Below the pieces are notes generated by a model, which saw only the letters and a program-made list of their open reading frames with translations, searched no databases and had not been told where the DNA came from. Position numbers and translations under genes: made by a program. From contig JAOZRM010000072.1 in assembly GCA_029940175.1 (NCBI GenBank), positions 1,597-13,307 of the forward strand: DNA of 11,711 bases. Reading direction: 5' to 3'. The DNA is from Candidatus Sabulitectum sp. (GTDB lineage: Bacteria; Fermentibacterota; Fermentibacteria; Fermentibacterales; JCC-6). Shown here piece by piece: positions 1 through 6,434 of the stretch (the first letter of the stretch is position 1; each line of letters begins with the position of its first letter).

Positions 1-641
1 ACGGCCATCCCATTCAAGGGCTTCCGAAATATGCTTCTGATTGCATAGGATGCAGGAAATGCATTGCCATCTGTCCCGGTCTGGCAATTACTCTTGTAGA
101 CTACAGGAAGAGTGAAGAGCTTCCAACAGTAACAATTCCATGGGAGCTGGGTGAGTGGGTGTTGCAGAAAGATCAGACTATTTCAGTAACAGAGTGGGAG
201 GGAAAACCCATTGGTCACGGGACTGTGTTGGGCTTAAGAAACGCTCCTGGTTACCCCTCGACCATGCTTCTTGACCTTGCTGTGCCCAAAGATATTGCCA
301 ACAGAGTGGCGGGTGTGGTGATACAGAAACCTGAAGATACAGGTTCTGAAGAAATACTACCCGAACTGCCACTTCCCGATAGTTCTATTGTTTGCAGATG
401 TGAAAGAGTTACAGCAGGTGAGATCAGGGAGCTGCTTCGAGATGGTGTTCGTGACATGAATGAATTGAAATCCAGAACAAGGGCAGGTTTTGGCGCATGC
501 GGCGGTAAAACATGTGCAACCCTTGTTCACAGAATAGTTAGAGGTGACGGGATTGCACTCGAGGAGATCACTGACTTCACAGAAAGACCTCTTTTTGCAG
601 AGACCAGACTGGGAATTTTCTGTGGAAAGGAGGGTGAGTGA
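1..641 (+). CDS. Iron-sulfur subunit/domain of a flavin-dependent dehydrogenase (4Fe-4S + BFD-type 2Fe-2S), 5' end outside window
   Basis: The reading frame is open from base 3 to the TGA at 639-641, so this is the C-terminal part of a larger protein. Two cofactor domains are visible. Near the left edge is a ferredoxin motif, CIGCRKCIAICPG, with cysteine codons at 42, 51, 60 and 72 (C-x2-C-x2-C-x3-C-P), fitting one 4Fe-4S cluster. Near the end is a BFD-like 2Fe-2S domain with cysteines at 393 and 399 (C-x-C) and at 498 and 513 (C-x4-C, in GFGACGGKTC). The C-x4-C spacing resembles that in HcnB/OoxA-type and dye-linked L-proline dehydrogenase subunits rather than classical bacterioferredoxin-associated ferredoxin. 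The likely role is carrying electrons from the partner flavoprotein that follows with a one-base overlap. Whether the missing N-terminus holds a pyridine-nucleotide/FAD domain, as in alpha subunits of such enzymes, cannot be seen. The substrate is unknown. Confidence 0.85.
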   Translation, partial: GHPIQGLPKYASDCIGCRKCIAICPGLAITLVDYRKSEELPTVTIPWELGEWVLQKDQTISVTEWEGKPIGHGTVLGLRNAPGYPSTMLLDLAVPKDIANRVAGVVIQKPEDTGSEEILPELPLPDSSIVCRCERVTAGEIRELLRDGVRDMNELKSRTRAGFGACGGKTCATLVHRIVRGDGIALEEITDFTERPLFAETRLGIFCGKEGE

Positions 642-1777
642 TGTACGAAGTAATTATCATCGGTGCTGGCTCTGTTGGAACCCCAACAGCCATGTCTCTT
701 GCCTCAAAAGGTATAAGGACTCTTGTAATAGACTCCGGCAGTTCAGCAGGGCAGGGCAACAACAAGTGTGCTATCGGCGGAATAAGAGCCACTCACAGTG
801 ATCCCGCCAAGGTAGCTCTTAGTCTGTATTCACTGAAAACATTTTCTACCTGGCAGGAAGTTCACGGGGAAGATATCGGCTGGTTCATGGGCGGCTACAC
901 TTTTGTTGCTTATACAGAAGAAATCGCCCTTGCTCTTCAAAACATGATACCTGCCCAGCAGGACGCCGGTCTGAACATAAGCTGGTGTGATCCCCACCGG
1001 ATAATGAAGCTGGTACCGGGAATTAATCCCACTGGTCTTCTTGGTGGAACATTTTCTCCGGAGGACGGCAGTGCAAGTCCCATGGAAAGCTGCTATGCTT
1101 TCCAGAGGCAGGCAATGAGACAGGGAGCTGAATTCCGCTTTGGTGAAACCGTTTCCACCATCAGAAAAAAAGGATCTTTCATTGTTACAACCAACAAAGG
1201 TGAGTACTCTGCTGAGAAAGTTATAAATTGTGCAGGTTCTTACGGCAGGGAAGTTGGAGCCATGGTGGGTGTGGATCTGCCAGTGTATCCGGACATGCAT
1301 GAAGCGGGAATTACTGAGCCTGTTCAACGGTTCTTCAATCCAATGGTGGTTGATATCAGCAGAATTGCCGGCAGCGCCAACTACTACTTCTACCAGTACA
1401 GCACAGGCCAGATTGTTTTCTGTATCACACCGGACCCACCCGTACTGGGTACAGGAACAGAGGAAACCTCCACATTTCTACCACAGGTATCCCGTAGAAT
1501 GGTCAAGCTGTATCCCAGACTTGGCAACATTAAGGTTAGAAGAACATGGAAGGGCTGTTACCCGCAGACTCCAGACGGTACACCTGTTCTCGGCCAGGTT
1601 GGACCCCGGGGGTATTTTGCTGCAGTGGGTATGTGCGGTCAGGGATTTATGCTGGGGCCCGGTGCCGGTGAGGTTATGGCCAGGCTTGTGACAGACCAGT
1701 CTACAGATGAAGACAGAATGGTTCTTCATGCCATGAGGTTGGACAGGAAATTCACCGGAACTGAAGCTCTCAAGTAG
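641..1777 (+). CDS. FAD-dependent oxidoreductase of the DAO family (DadA / sarcosine oxidase beta / proline dehydrogenase beta type)
   Basis: This 378-residue flavoprotein probably oxidises the C-N bond of an amino acid, N-methyl amino acid or opine. Residues 4-13 form the Rossmann dinucleotide motif (VIIIGAGSVG). Residues 301-313 read RTWKG...TPDG, followed by PVLG, and residues 333-341 are GQGFMLGPG. These are the usual C-terminal FAD-contact blocks of the DAO family, and the length is normal for the family. I chose ATG at 641 over the in-frame GTG at 638 because the Shine-Dalgarno AAGGAGG (627-633) lies 7 bases before the ATG but only 4 before the GTG. The start overlaps the upstream stop as TGATG, implying translational coupling, so the two products probably form one complex. 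There is no signal peptide, so it should be cytoplasmic or at the inner face of the membrane. The substrate (proline, sarcosine, glycine, opine) cannot be decided from sequence. Confidence 0.88.
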   Translation: MYEVIIIGAGSVGTPTAMSLASKGIRTLVIDSGSSAGQGNNKCAIGGIRATHSDPAKVALSLYSLKTFSTWQEVHGEDIGWFMGGYTFVAYTEEIALALQNMIPAQQDAGLNISWCDPHRIMKLVPGINPTGLLGGTFSPEDGSASPMESCYAFQRQAMRQGAEFRFGETVSTIRKKGSFIVTTNKGEYSAEKVINCAGSYGREVGAMVGVDLPVYPDMHEAGITEPVQRFFNPMVVDISRIAGSANYYFYQYSTGQIVFCITPDPPVLGTGTEETSTFLPQVSRRMVKLYPRLGNIKVRRTWKGCYPQTPDGTPVLGQVGPRGYFAAVGMCGQGFMLGPGAGEVMARLVTDQSTDEDRMVLHAMRLDRKFTGTEALK

Positions 1778-1793
1778 ATTAGACTAAAGTCAA

Positions 1794-1820
1794 GTGGGAG
1801 AGGCCAGGAGCTTCTCCCAC
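1794..1820. terminator. Hairpin terminator shared by convergent genes
   Basis: An 11-bp stem (GTGGGAGAGGC pairing with GCTTCTCCCAC, one G-T pair) encloses a 5-base loop. It lies 16 bases after the FAD oxidoreductase stop and about 30 bases beyond the stop of the convergent minus-strand gene. A short T4 run follows on the plus strand (1823-1826) and TTGACTTT follows on the minus strand, so it could stop transcription both ways. The weak T-tracts lower certainty for intrinsic termination, but the stem and position are convincing. Confidence 0.7.
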
Positions 1821-1849
1821 CATTTTAAGGTTCGATAGTCAGATTCAGG

Positions 1850-2449
1850 CTAAAATTCTTTTATCAAACCAAAACCTATTCCGGGAGAGGCCCATACATC
1901 GCCTGCTTCCACCTCTGCGCAGATCAGCCAGCCGGATCCTTTTGCAAAATCAACCATGGTGCCCAGAGTATAGCTTAATAACCCATCGGTTGAGAGGAAA
2001 TCATCATCATTATTGAAAGATTCCAGGAAACCCACTATCCCCAAACTGCAATACGGTTCAAGAATGCTTAACTTTTTTGAGAAAATCAGCTTGATCTCAC
2101 TTGGGTAGTATCCCCAGAAGTCAATACTTACCGCCATGTCAGCAAGACTGTTCTCAGGCAGTTGAAGCTTGCTACCCCAGACAAATATTGCTCCATCATC
2201 TGAGTCATCCGCTCCCAATAACGAGGCTCTTAAATGAAATCCGACACCGACTTTTGACGGACCTGCCGGAAAACCGGTTTCCACTATTATTCCAAGCATG
2301 TTGAATGAATCTTCCTCACTGGATTCAACTGTTGTAAAATATGTAATACCAGCCTTCAGGGGCACTACTCTTGCGGTTTCAAATGAACCCATACAACTTG
2401 AGGAGATTAAAGAGAATGAAACAAGTGCAGTGATCAACCAGCGATTCAT
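1850..2449 (-). CDS. Unrecognised exported protein, possible lipoprotein or outer-membrane beta-rich protein
   Basis: This 199-residue protein matches no family I recognise. It begins MNRWLITALVSFSLISSSC, with a positively charged start, a hydrophobic core and then a cysteine after three serines. That is a signal peptide with a weak lipobox, so either a lipoprotein or a Sec-exported protein is possible. The remainder is rich in alternating hydrophobic/polar stretches, glycine and aromatics, and ends in ...GIGFGLIKEF with a terminal phenylalanine, as in outer-membrane beta-barrel proteins. I chose the ATG at 2449 because AAAGGTGG (2455-2462) sits 5 bases before it. A GTG at 2456-2458 would extend the protein by three residues but overlaps that Shine-Dalgarno sequence. 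The gene is transcribed towards the FAD oxidoreductase and divergently from the small exported protein at 2615. No clear promoter of its own was found. Confidence 0.7.
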   Translation of the reverse strand: MNRWLITALVSFSLISSSCMGSFETARVVPLKAGITYFTTVESSEEDSFNMLGIIVETGFPAGPSKVGVGFHLRASLLGADDSDDGAIFVWGSKLQLPENSLADMAVSIDFWGYYPSEIKLIFSKKLSILEPYCSLGIVGFLESFNNDDDFLSTDGLLSYTLGTMVDFAKGSGWLICAEVEAGDVWASPGIGFGLIKEF

Positions 2450-2614
2450 ACTATCCACCTTTCGTCATAGACTCTGTTAGAAGAATTCTTTTCATTCTGA
2501 GCTTCCGGAGCAACAGCCAGCTCTCAAGTGTTTTGAGTATTGAGAACAGTGGTGTTTGTCAGTATAGTGGTATATGTCTATATTGAGTAACGATATGTTT
2601 CAACGGAGGTTTGA
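2450..2614. other. Divergent intergenic region
   Basis: This 165-bp spacer separates two divergent genes for exported proteins. It holds the promoter of the rightward gene (listed separately) and a small inverted repeat, CTCAA at 2523-2527 and TTGAG at 2533-2537, with a 5-base loop. TATTGAG occurs at 2538-2544 and again at 2581-2587, overlapping the -10 box, 43 bp apart. These could be regulator contacts but are short enough to be chance. For the leftward gene, only weak hexamers (for example TTGCTC and AAGAAT with a 17-bp spacer) can be found. Confidence 0.4.
2556..2584 (+). promoter_or_regulatory. Sigma70-type promoter for the gene at 2615
   Basis: TTGTCA at 2556-2561 (-35) and TATATT at 2579-2584 (-10) are separated by exactly 17 bp. 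Both match the consensus at five of six positions. Transcription would start near 2591, giving a short leader that contains the Shine-Dalgarno GGAGGT at 2605-2610. Confidence 0.65.
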
Positions 2615-3028
2615 ATGAGATATTTTCTGACTGTTTTGCTGTTACTTCTTCTGCCTGCTACCTCTGTCGCCTATCCATTCATGGTAGGAGCCAGGGTCTC
2701 AACTCCCCAGATTGCGTCTGTTTCTCTTACATTCAGGCCTGCAACTCTCTGGTTCGTTCAGGTGGAGCCAGGTGTTGGTGGGGGCAAGGCGGCTCTTGGT
2801 ATAGGAGGTAGCTGGGATTACCACTTTGGAATAGCTCTTAAAAGCTCTCTTCTCTACACCTGGGGAAAAACAATCGGAGATGCGGAAACCGGTCAGACCT
2901 ACGCCGGTGGCGAAGGGGTTATCATGGTCTCCGGAATAAATCTCACTTTCGGGCTTTACGGTCATATTGATGGTGATGATACGGACAAGGATATGCTTGT
3001 TTCTGTCGGTGCAGGAATAGGTTTTTAA
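2615..3028 (+). CDS. Small exported protein, likely outer-membrane beta-structure, function unknown
   Basis: This 137-residue protein starts with a typical Sec signal peptide: MRY, a run of leucines, then ATSVA, with cleavage predicted after residue 19. The mature part (about 118 residues) is glycine- and aromatic-rich with alternating hydrophobic residues and ends GAGIGF. A terminal phenylalanine after a beta-strand is the signature read by the outer-membrane assembly machinery, so a small beta-barrel or barrel fragment is plausible. No family is recognised. GGAGGT (2605-2610) lies 4 bases before the ATG, and a good promoter precedes it. Its neighbour across the divergent region is also exported and has GIGF near its end, so the two could be functionally or evolutionarily linked. 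It converges on the cyclotransferase gene with only 31 bp between them and no clear terminator hairpin. Confidence 0.75.
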   Translation: MRYFLTVLLLLLLPATSVAYPFMVGARVSTPQIASVSLTFRPATLWFVQVEPGVGGGKAALGIGGSWDYHFGIALKSSLLYTWGKTIGDAETGQTYAGGEGVIMVSGINLTFGLYGHIDGDDTDKDMLVSVGAGIGF

Positions 3029-3059
3029 GTATCAGTTTTCTTTTTGTGCCGCAGGAAGA

Positions 3060-3551
3060 TTAACTTACGTAAATTGAGAGCTCACGCTCTCGTCTTTCTG
3101 TATCTGTGTCTGAAAGGGCATCGACTTCTTCGATGCTTTTTATGTAAGCAGAGGGCATACAATTCTCTATGGCTCCCTGAAGAACATGCTTCTTGTACCA
3201 CTTGTAGGGTTTGAGTGATGGATCTATGCTGGTGGCATAATATGTGAAAGCATTATATGATTTATCGCCAATGGTAACGGAGACATTTTTTATGTCGTAA
3301 CCGAAACCCAGCCCTTCAAATGTGTCCAGAATGGGTTTTTGTGATTCTTCAATATGGTAGACCACGCCCAGAACAACATCACGGGAATTACCGGTTTTGA
3401 CAATGTCACATTTTGCACTGCCGTCCAATTCACTTGTTTTATGAAAACAGAGTACATGTTCTGTGAGTTCAGCCACCCCGATCTTTTCTGCTCTGATTCT
3501 TTGAAACAATCGTTTTTCAGACATGTTTGACCCAAAAGAAAAATAAAACAC
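3060..3551 (-). CDS. Gamma-glutamylcyclotransferase-like protein (GGCT/AIG2-like fold)
   Basis: This 163-residue protein belongs to the GGCT-like superfamily, whose members release 5-oxoproline from gamma-glutamyl amino acids or gamma-glutamylamines. The N-terminus FYFSFGSNM (residues 2-10) matches the family's substrate-binding Y-F-x-Y-G-S-N motif. LDTFEG (residues 75-80) supplies the expected catalytic glutamate, E79, and GVVYHI precedes it as in the family. It is cytoplasmic. I chose the GTG at 3551 because AGAGGGG lies four bases before it (3556-3562) and the family motif normally begins right at the N-terminus. A TTG at 3593 would add 14 unconserved residues and has no clear ribosome-binding site. 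It is a single-gene unit with its own promoter at 3616-3644. Which gamma-glutamyl compound it uses cannot be told. Confidence 0.85.
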   Translation of the reverse strand: MFYFSFGSNMSEKRLFQRIRAEKIGVAELTEHVLCFHKTSELDGSAKCDIVKTGNSRDVVLGVVYHIEESQKPILDTFEGLGFGYDIKNVSVTIGDKSYNAFTYYATSIDPSLKPYKWYKKHVLQGAIENCMPSAYIKSIEEVDALSDTDTERRERELSIYVS

Positions 3552-3615
3552 AAAACCCCTCTTTGCTTGGTAACCGTCCCCCGAAAAATCCAAAACAATA
3601 CAATTACATTAACGT

Positions 3616-3644
3616 ATTATAAAATCTTTTGCCTTGTATGTCAT
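3616..3644 (-). promoter_or_regulatory. Sigma70-type promoter for the cyclotransferase gene
   Basis: Read on the minus strand, ATGACA (3639-3644, five of six matches to TTGACA allowing one change at the first T-pair) is followed by a 17-bp spacer and a perfect TATAAT (3616-3621). Transcription would start near 3609, leaving a leader of about 58 bases before the GTG start. The promoter lies immediately downstream of the decayed glycosyltransferase. Confidence 0.7.
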
Positions 3645-3690
3645 GGACTCTTCGGATATCGGGTACTTCCTTGTGAAAGATCACAGACCA

Positions 3691-4252
3691 TCACTTCTTG
3701 TTTCTCTGGTTGTGATACCAGTACCTCATGGCAAAACTGCTAAAACGCTCCACTGGATGAACATGACCAGTAAACCCCTGGCTAGAATTGGTAAGTAGTG
3801 CCAGTCTCCGTATTCATCAAACTTTCTGGCGGAGGTGATTGCCCTGGCAGAGTGGAGTTTCACAAGTTTCTGTTTTCTTGATCGTCCCAGTTGCTTGAGA
3901 TTCACCAGGAATTGGACGTCCTTTGCAAAAAGCACTCGTTCGTTGTATCCTCCAACAGAAATGAAGTCCTTTCTGTTACAGAAGACCACTCCGGTATCGA
4001 TTCCTGTTATCCACAACATCGGTACCATGGCCCAGTACGACAGAGCTATGCCAGGTGTCATCTCTCCATCTTTATTCCGCTAGCACCGCCAATGATTCCA
4101 GGTGAAGAAAGTGTCATCTCTACTGCATTGAATGTGTCCCGGTGAATAACACTGTCTGCGTCAACAAACATCAGAATTTCTCCACCGGCTGCTTCAGCAC
4201 CGGAATTTCGGACTGCAGCAATGATCCGCGATAAGCGGGGTGTCGTGTTCAT
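3691..4252 (-). pseudogene. Decayed family-2 glycosyltransferase: N-terminus missing, two frameshifts
   Basis: Three consecutive reading frames on the minus strand together spell one GT2 glycosyltransferase. The first (4252 to 4058) gives AAVRNSGAEAAGGEILMFVDADSV, the conserved central block with the nucleotide-sugar/metal-binding DAD. The second (4061 to about 3762) gives PGIALSYW, then GIDTGVVFCNRKDF...VGGYNE...AKDVQFL, and SARKFDEYGDWHY, typical of the C-terminal half. The third, ending at TGA 3691-3693, gives the expected tail SSFAMRYWYHNQRNKK. Each switch is a -1 shift, so they do not compensate for each other. The first 60-80 residues of a normal GT2, including the VVIPxxNE-type strand, are absent: the homology begins 19 bp after the upstream lipoprotein gene, with AAGGAGG just before the ATG. 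Fragments could be translated, but a working enzyme is unlikely. Assembly error could explain the frameshifts but not the missing N-terminus. Confidence 0.8.
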
Positions 4253-4271
4253 CCTCCTCCTTACCGTTCAT

Positions 4272-5288
4272 CTATTCCCACCATTCACCGGAAAAATAAA
4301 TCTTTGTATCGTCATGTGAAAAAACTCCGTATGAGCAAAGGAACTCAGTGGGCCAGTTCGCAGGAGTGATGTTTACTGTATTTGAACCATCTGGATTCAC
4401 AGTATAGAGATCGTACACACCCTGGTTATTCATTGAGGCTACGGTGAAGAGGATCAGATTCCCGGAATGTGACCATTCTGCAATGAACTGCTGCCAACCT
4501 GTATCGGTGATTGCGGATTCTCCGGTGCCGTTTACATTAATAGTGTAGAAATTCCAGTTTCCGCTGGGGTGTTGATCATCAACCATCCTGTCAAACAAGA
4601 TAACCGAACCGTTCGGTTCCAGCCTGGGGTCGTAGTCACCAAAGGGAAGATCAGCGCTTCCCTGCTCACCGGCAAGTTCGAAATCGGTTACCTGAACAGC
4701 ACCTGTTCCGTCTTCATTCATTATCCATATCTGGCTTTCCCGTGTGAATACTATCTTTGATCCTGACCAGTAACAGTCCGCGTCATGATATCCTGAATCA
4801 TACAGTTCCTCTTGACTGAATCCGTCGGAGTTCATGGTGTAGATGTCCAGAGTGTTATCAGGATACTCTGGCCATGAAAGATAGATAATCATTGAACCAT
4901 CAGGCGACCAGGATGGATAGGCATCAAGTGAAGAGTTGTCTGTTAGCTTCCTATACCCGGTTCCATCCGGGTTGATCGTACATATCTCGCTATGAAGAAA
5001 GACATCGTCTCCGAAGTTCTGCTGGAAGACAATTCCTGTTCCAGAACTGTTTTCATGGATCCTGTGGATTGAATAGTCGGAGGTGAATATCAGTTCTACT
5101 TCTTTGGTTTCCATGTCAAAGGAGTAGATACCGTACCTTTTTTCGTGCTCTGGATACGTGACATATTCAGGGCCGCTGGGATTGCTTGAACTGCATGATA
5201 AGAATAAAACGGACAACAAAAACAGCAGCAGAATTTCTGGGAGTATGTCTGACAATAAGTGCTGTGCATTCAGGTGGACAAAACTCAT
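4272..5288 (-). CDS. TolB/PD40-like beta-propeller lipoprotein
   Basis: This 338-residue protein is built from WD40-like (PD40/TolB-type) blades. Repeated units such as ICTINPDGTGYRKLTD (102-117), SWSPDGSMIIY (126-136), DIYTMNSDG (148-156), IWIMNEDGTG (187-196), FYTINVNGTG (247-256) and LYTVNPDGSN (294-303) define the propeller. The N-terminus is strongly hydrophobic and ends LFLSC, with C32 followed by SSSNPSG, an acceptable lipoprotein signal and linker. The role is probably a periplasmic or surface-anchored binding scaffold; the ligand is unknown. The ATG at 5286-5288 overlaps the upstream stop as ATGA and has no Shine-Dalgarno sequence, so translation likely depends on coupling to the gene before it. 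Oddly, the first 15 residues carry no lysine or arginine, unusual for a signal peptide. No other convincing start is present. Confidence 0.8.
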   Translation of the reverse strand: MSFVHLNAQHLLSDILPEILLLFLLSVLFLSCSSSNPSGPEYVTYPEHEKRYGIYSFDMETKEVELIFTSDYSIHRIHENSSGTGIVFQQNFGDDVFLHSEICTINPDGTGYRKLTDNSSLDAYPSWSPDGSMIIYLSWPEYPDNTLDIYTMNSDGFSQEELYDSGYHDADCYWSGSKIVFTRESQIWIMNEDGTGAVQVTDFELAGEQGSADLPFGDYDPRLEPNGSVILFDRMVDDQHPSGNWNFYTINVNGTGESAITDTGWQQFIAEWSHSGNLILFTVASMNNQGVYDLYTVNPDGSNTVNITPANWPTEFLCSYGVFSHDDTKIYFSGEWWE

Positions 5289-6259
5289 AAGATGCGATAT
5301 GCAACATAGATGTCTGCTTCTATTTTGCTGTGTTCAGCACTGTAAAACAAATGAGTGAAGTAAAGATTGCCCTGTGCGTCTATTCCGGGATCACCAACAT
5401 AGTTTGAAACAATTTCCACAGGCGCACCCCATACTCCACCGGTTCTTACCGATCTGAAAATGGCAGGGCCATAGTATCCCATGCCGCTCACTGATCGGGT
5501 AAACCAGAGTTCATTGCCGTCCGGAGAAATGCAAGGCAGATTTTCGTCACCGATGGTGTTGATAACTGAACCCAGATTCTCCGGGGTTGACCAGTTTCCA
5601 CCGTTTCGAACAGAGAGCCAGAGATCATGCTGTCCGTATCCATCCCCTGTTTTTCCGAAGTAAAGAGAATCACCATCATAAGTGGAAGCTACCTCACCTG
5701 CACCGTATTCCTGGTTGAGCTGCTGGCCGGCATTCTGCCAGTTGATCCACTGGTCTCCGGATAGCTCAGCGGTATAGATATCAATGGGGTTGTAGTTCCC
5801 CTGCCTGGCTGAACAGAACCAGAGAGTGTTATTTGTAAAGGCCAGTGAACCGTCCAGGTGATCCTCTTCAGGGTTTGCAAGAAGTGCCCGGACAGGCTCA
5901 GACCAGCTTGACCCGGTCTTTCTACACCACCAGATTCCGGATACCCCATCAAAGAGTTGTTCCTCTGGAGGCAGATTGCCATCAGGAGTGAAGAAGAAAA
6001 TAAATATGGTACCATCAGCTGACATCACCGGAGCGTCCTCAACACCTGCAGTATTCACAGGACCCGGCATGGGAACCGGGCTGGACCATTGGGTAGAATG
6101 AATAGCCGGAGGGAAGATATCTGTCTCAGGCGTGATCTTGACAGCACCATCTGGAATTGACTCAAGACGGGTGGGTTCCGCAGTAGCTGGCCCGGACACT
6201 TCCGAACAAGCAGAGACAAGAATTGTGCATGCCATTAAATACCCGGATAGTGTATTCAT
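5285..6259 (-). CDS. PD40-type beta-propeller lipoprotein
   Basis: This 324-residue protein begins MNTLSGYLMACTILVSAC, with a good lipobox (VSAC, C18) and a disordered linker after it. The body contains PD40 blades of the kind often fused to OmpA-like proteins. They include APVMSADGTIFIFF, then GDSLYFGKTGDGYGQHDLWL, then ENLPCISPDGNELWFTRS, and PGIDAQGNLYFTHL with ADIYVAYRI at the end. No OmpA or peptidoglycan-binding domain is present, so it is a propeller-only lipoprotein. AGGAGG (6265-6270) lies 5 bases before the ATG at 6257-6259. It is the first gene of a leftward unit: its stop overlaps the start of a second propeller lipoprotein (ATGA), and the decayed glycosyltransferase follows. The two propellers are not near-identical copies. 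Substrate or partner cannot be inferred. Confidence 0.82.
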   Translation of the reverse strand: MNTLSGYLMACTILVSACSEVSGPATAEPTRLESIPDGAVKITPETDIFPPAIHSTQWSSPVPMPGPVNTAGVEDAPVMSADGTIFIFFFTPDGNLPPEEQLFDGVSGIWWCRKTGSSWSEPVRALLANPEEDHLDGSLAFTNNTLWFCSARQGNYNPIDIYTAELSGDQWINWQNAGQQLNQEYGAGEVASTYDGDSLYFGKTGDGYGQHDLWLSVRNGGNWSTPENLGSVINTIGDENLPCISPDGNELWFTRSVSGMGYYGPAIFRSVRTGGVWGAPVEIVSNYVGDPGIDAQGNLYFTHLFYSAEHSKIEADIYVAYRIL

Positions 6260-6434
6260 CTCTTCCTCCTGAATGTTCGTATCTTTCTTTGCTTCCTTAG
6301 ATATAACGATATTTGATCATAGAGAAAATCCTTTGTATCTTCTACTATTAAAGAATTCCCACGGATTCGTGGTTGTGTCAATCATTCTGTACCTGTATTT
6401 TTGCGCTGTACATTAATAAAAGGAGAAACTCGCT
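6260..6434. promoter_or_regulatory. Divergent promoter region with a small palindrome
   Basis: This AT-rich spacer separates the leftward lipoprotein unit from the rightward CotH gene. For the rightward gene, TTGTGT (6373-6378) and TATTTT (6396-6401) are 17 bp apart, with the Shine-Dalgarno AAAAGGAG at 6418-6425. For the leftward unit, TATGAT on the minus strand (6316-6321) is a possible -10 with a poor -35, and a perfect minus-strand TTGACA (6376-6381) has no well-placed -10. An imperfect 14-bp palindrome, CCACGGATTCGTGG (6359-6372, 12 of 14 symmetric), abuts the rightward -35 and could be an operator. All assignments here are tentative. Confidence 0.4.

Noticed and set aside
638..640. GTG as the start of the FAD oxidoreductase
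   Set aside because: It would sit only 4 bases from the Shine-Dalgarno sequence. The ATG three bases later has better spacing and places the FAD motif at the usual distance.
830..1327. A 165-codon open frame on the minus strand
   Set aside because: It is antisense to the FAD oxidoreductase, which has clear DAO motifs. The translation shows no domain and has no convincing start context.
3591..3593. TTG as the start of the cyclotransferase
   Set aside because: It adds 14 residues not expected for the family and has no ribosome-binding site. The GTG at 3551 has AGAGGGG at good spacing.
4055..4064. Programmed frameshift or coupled restart (ATGA) in the glycosyltransferase
   Set aside because: There is no slippery heptamer. 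The N-terminal half is already missing, and a second -1 shift occurs about 300 bp later, so decay explains the whole better than regulated recoding.
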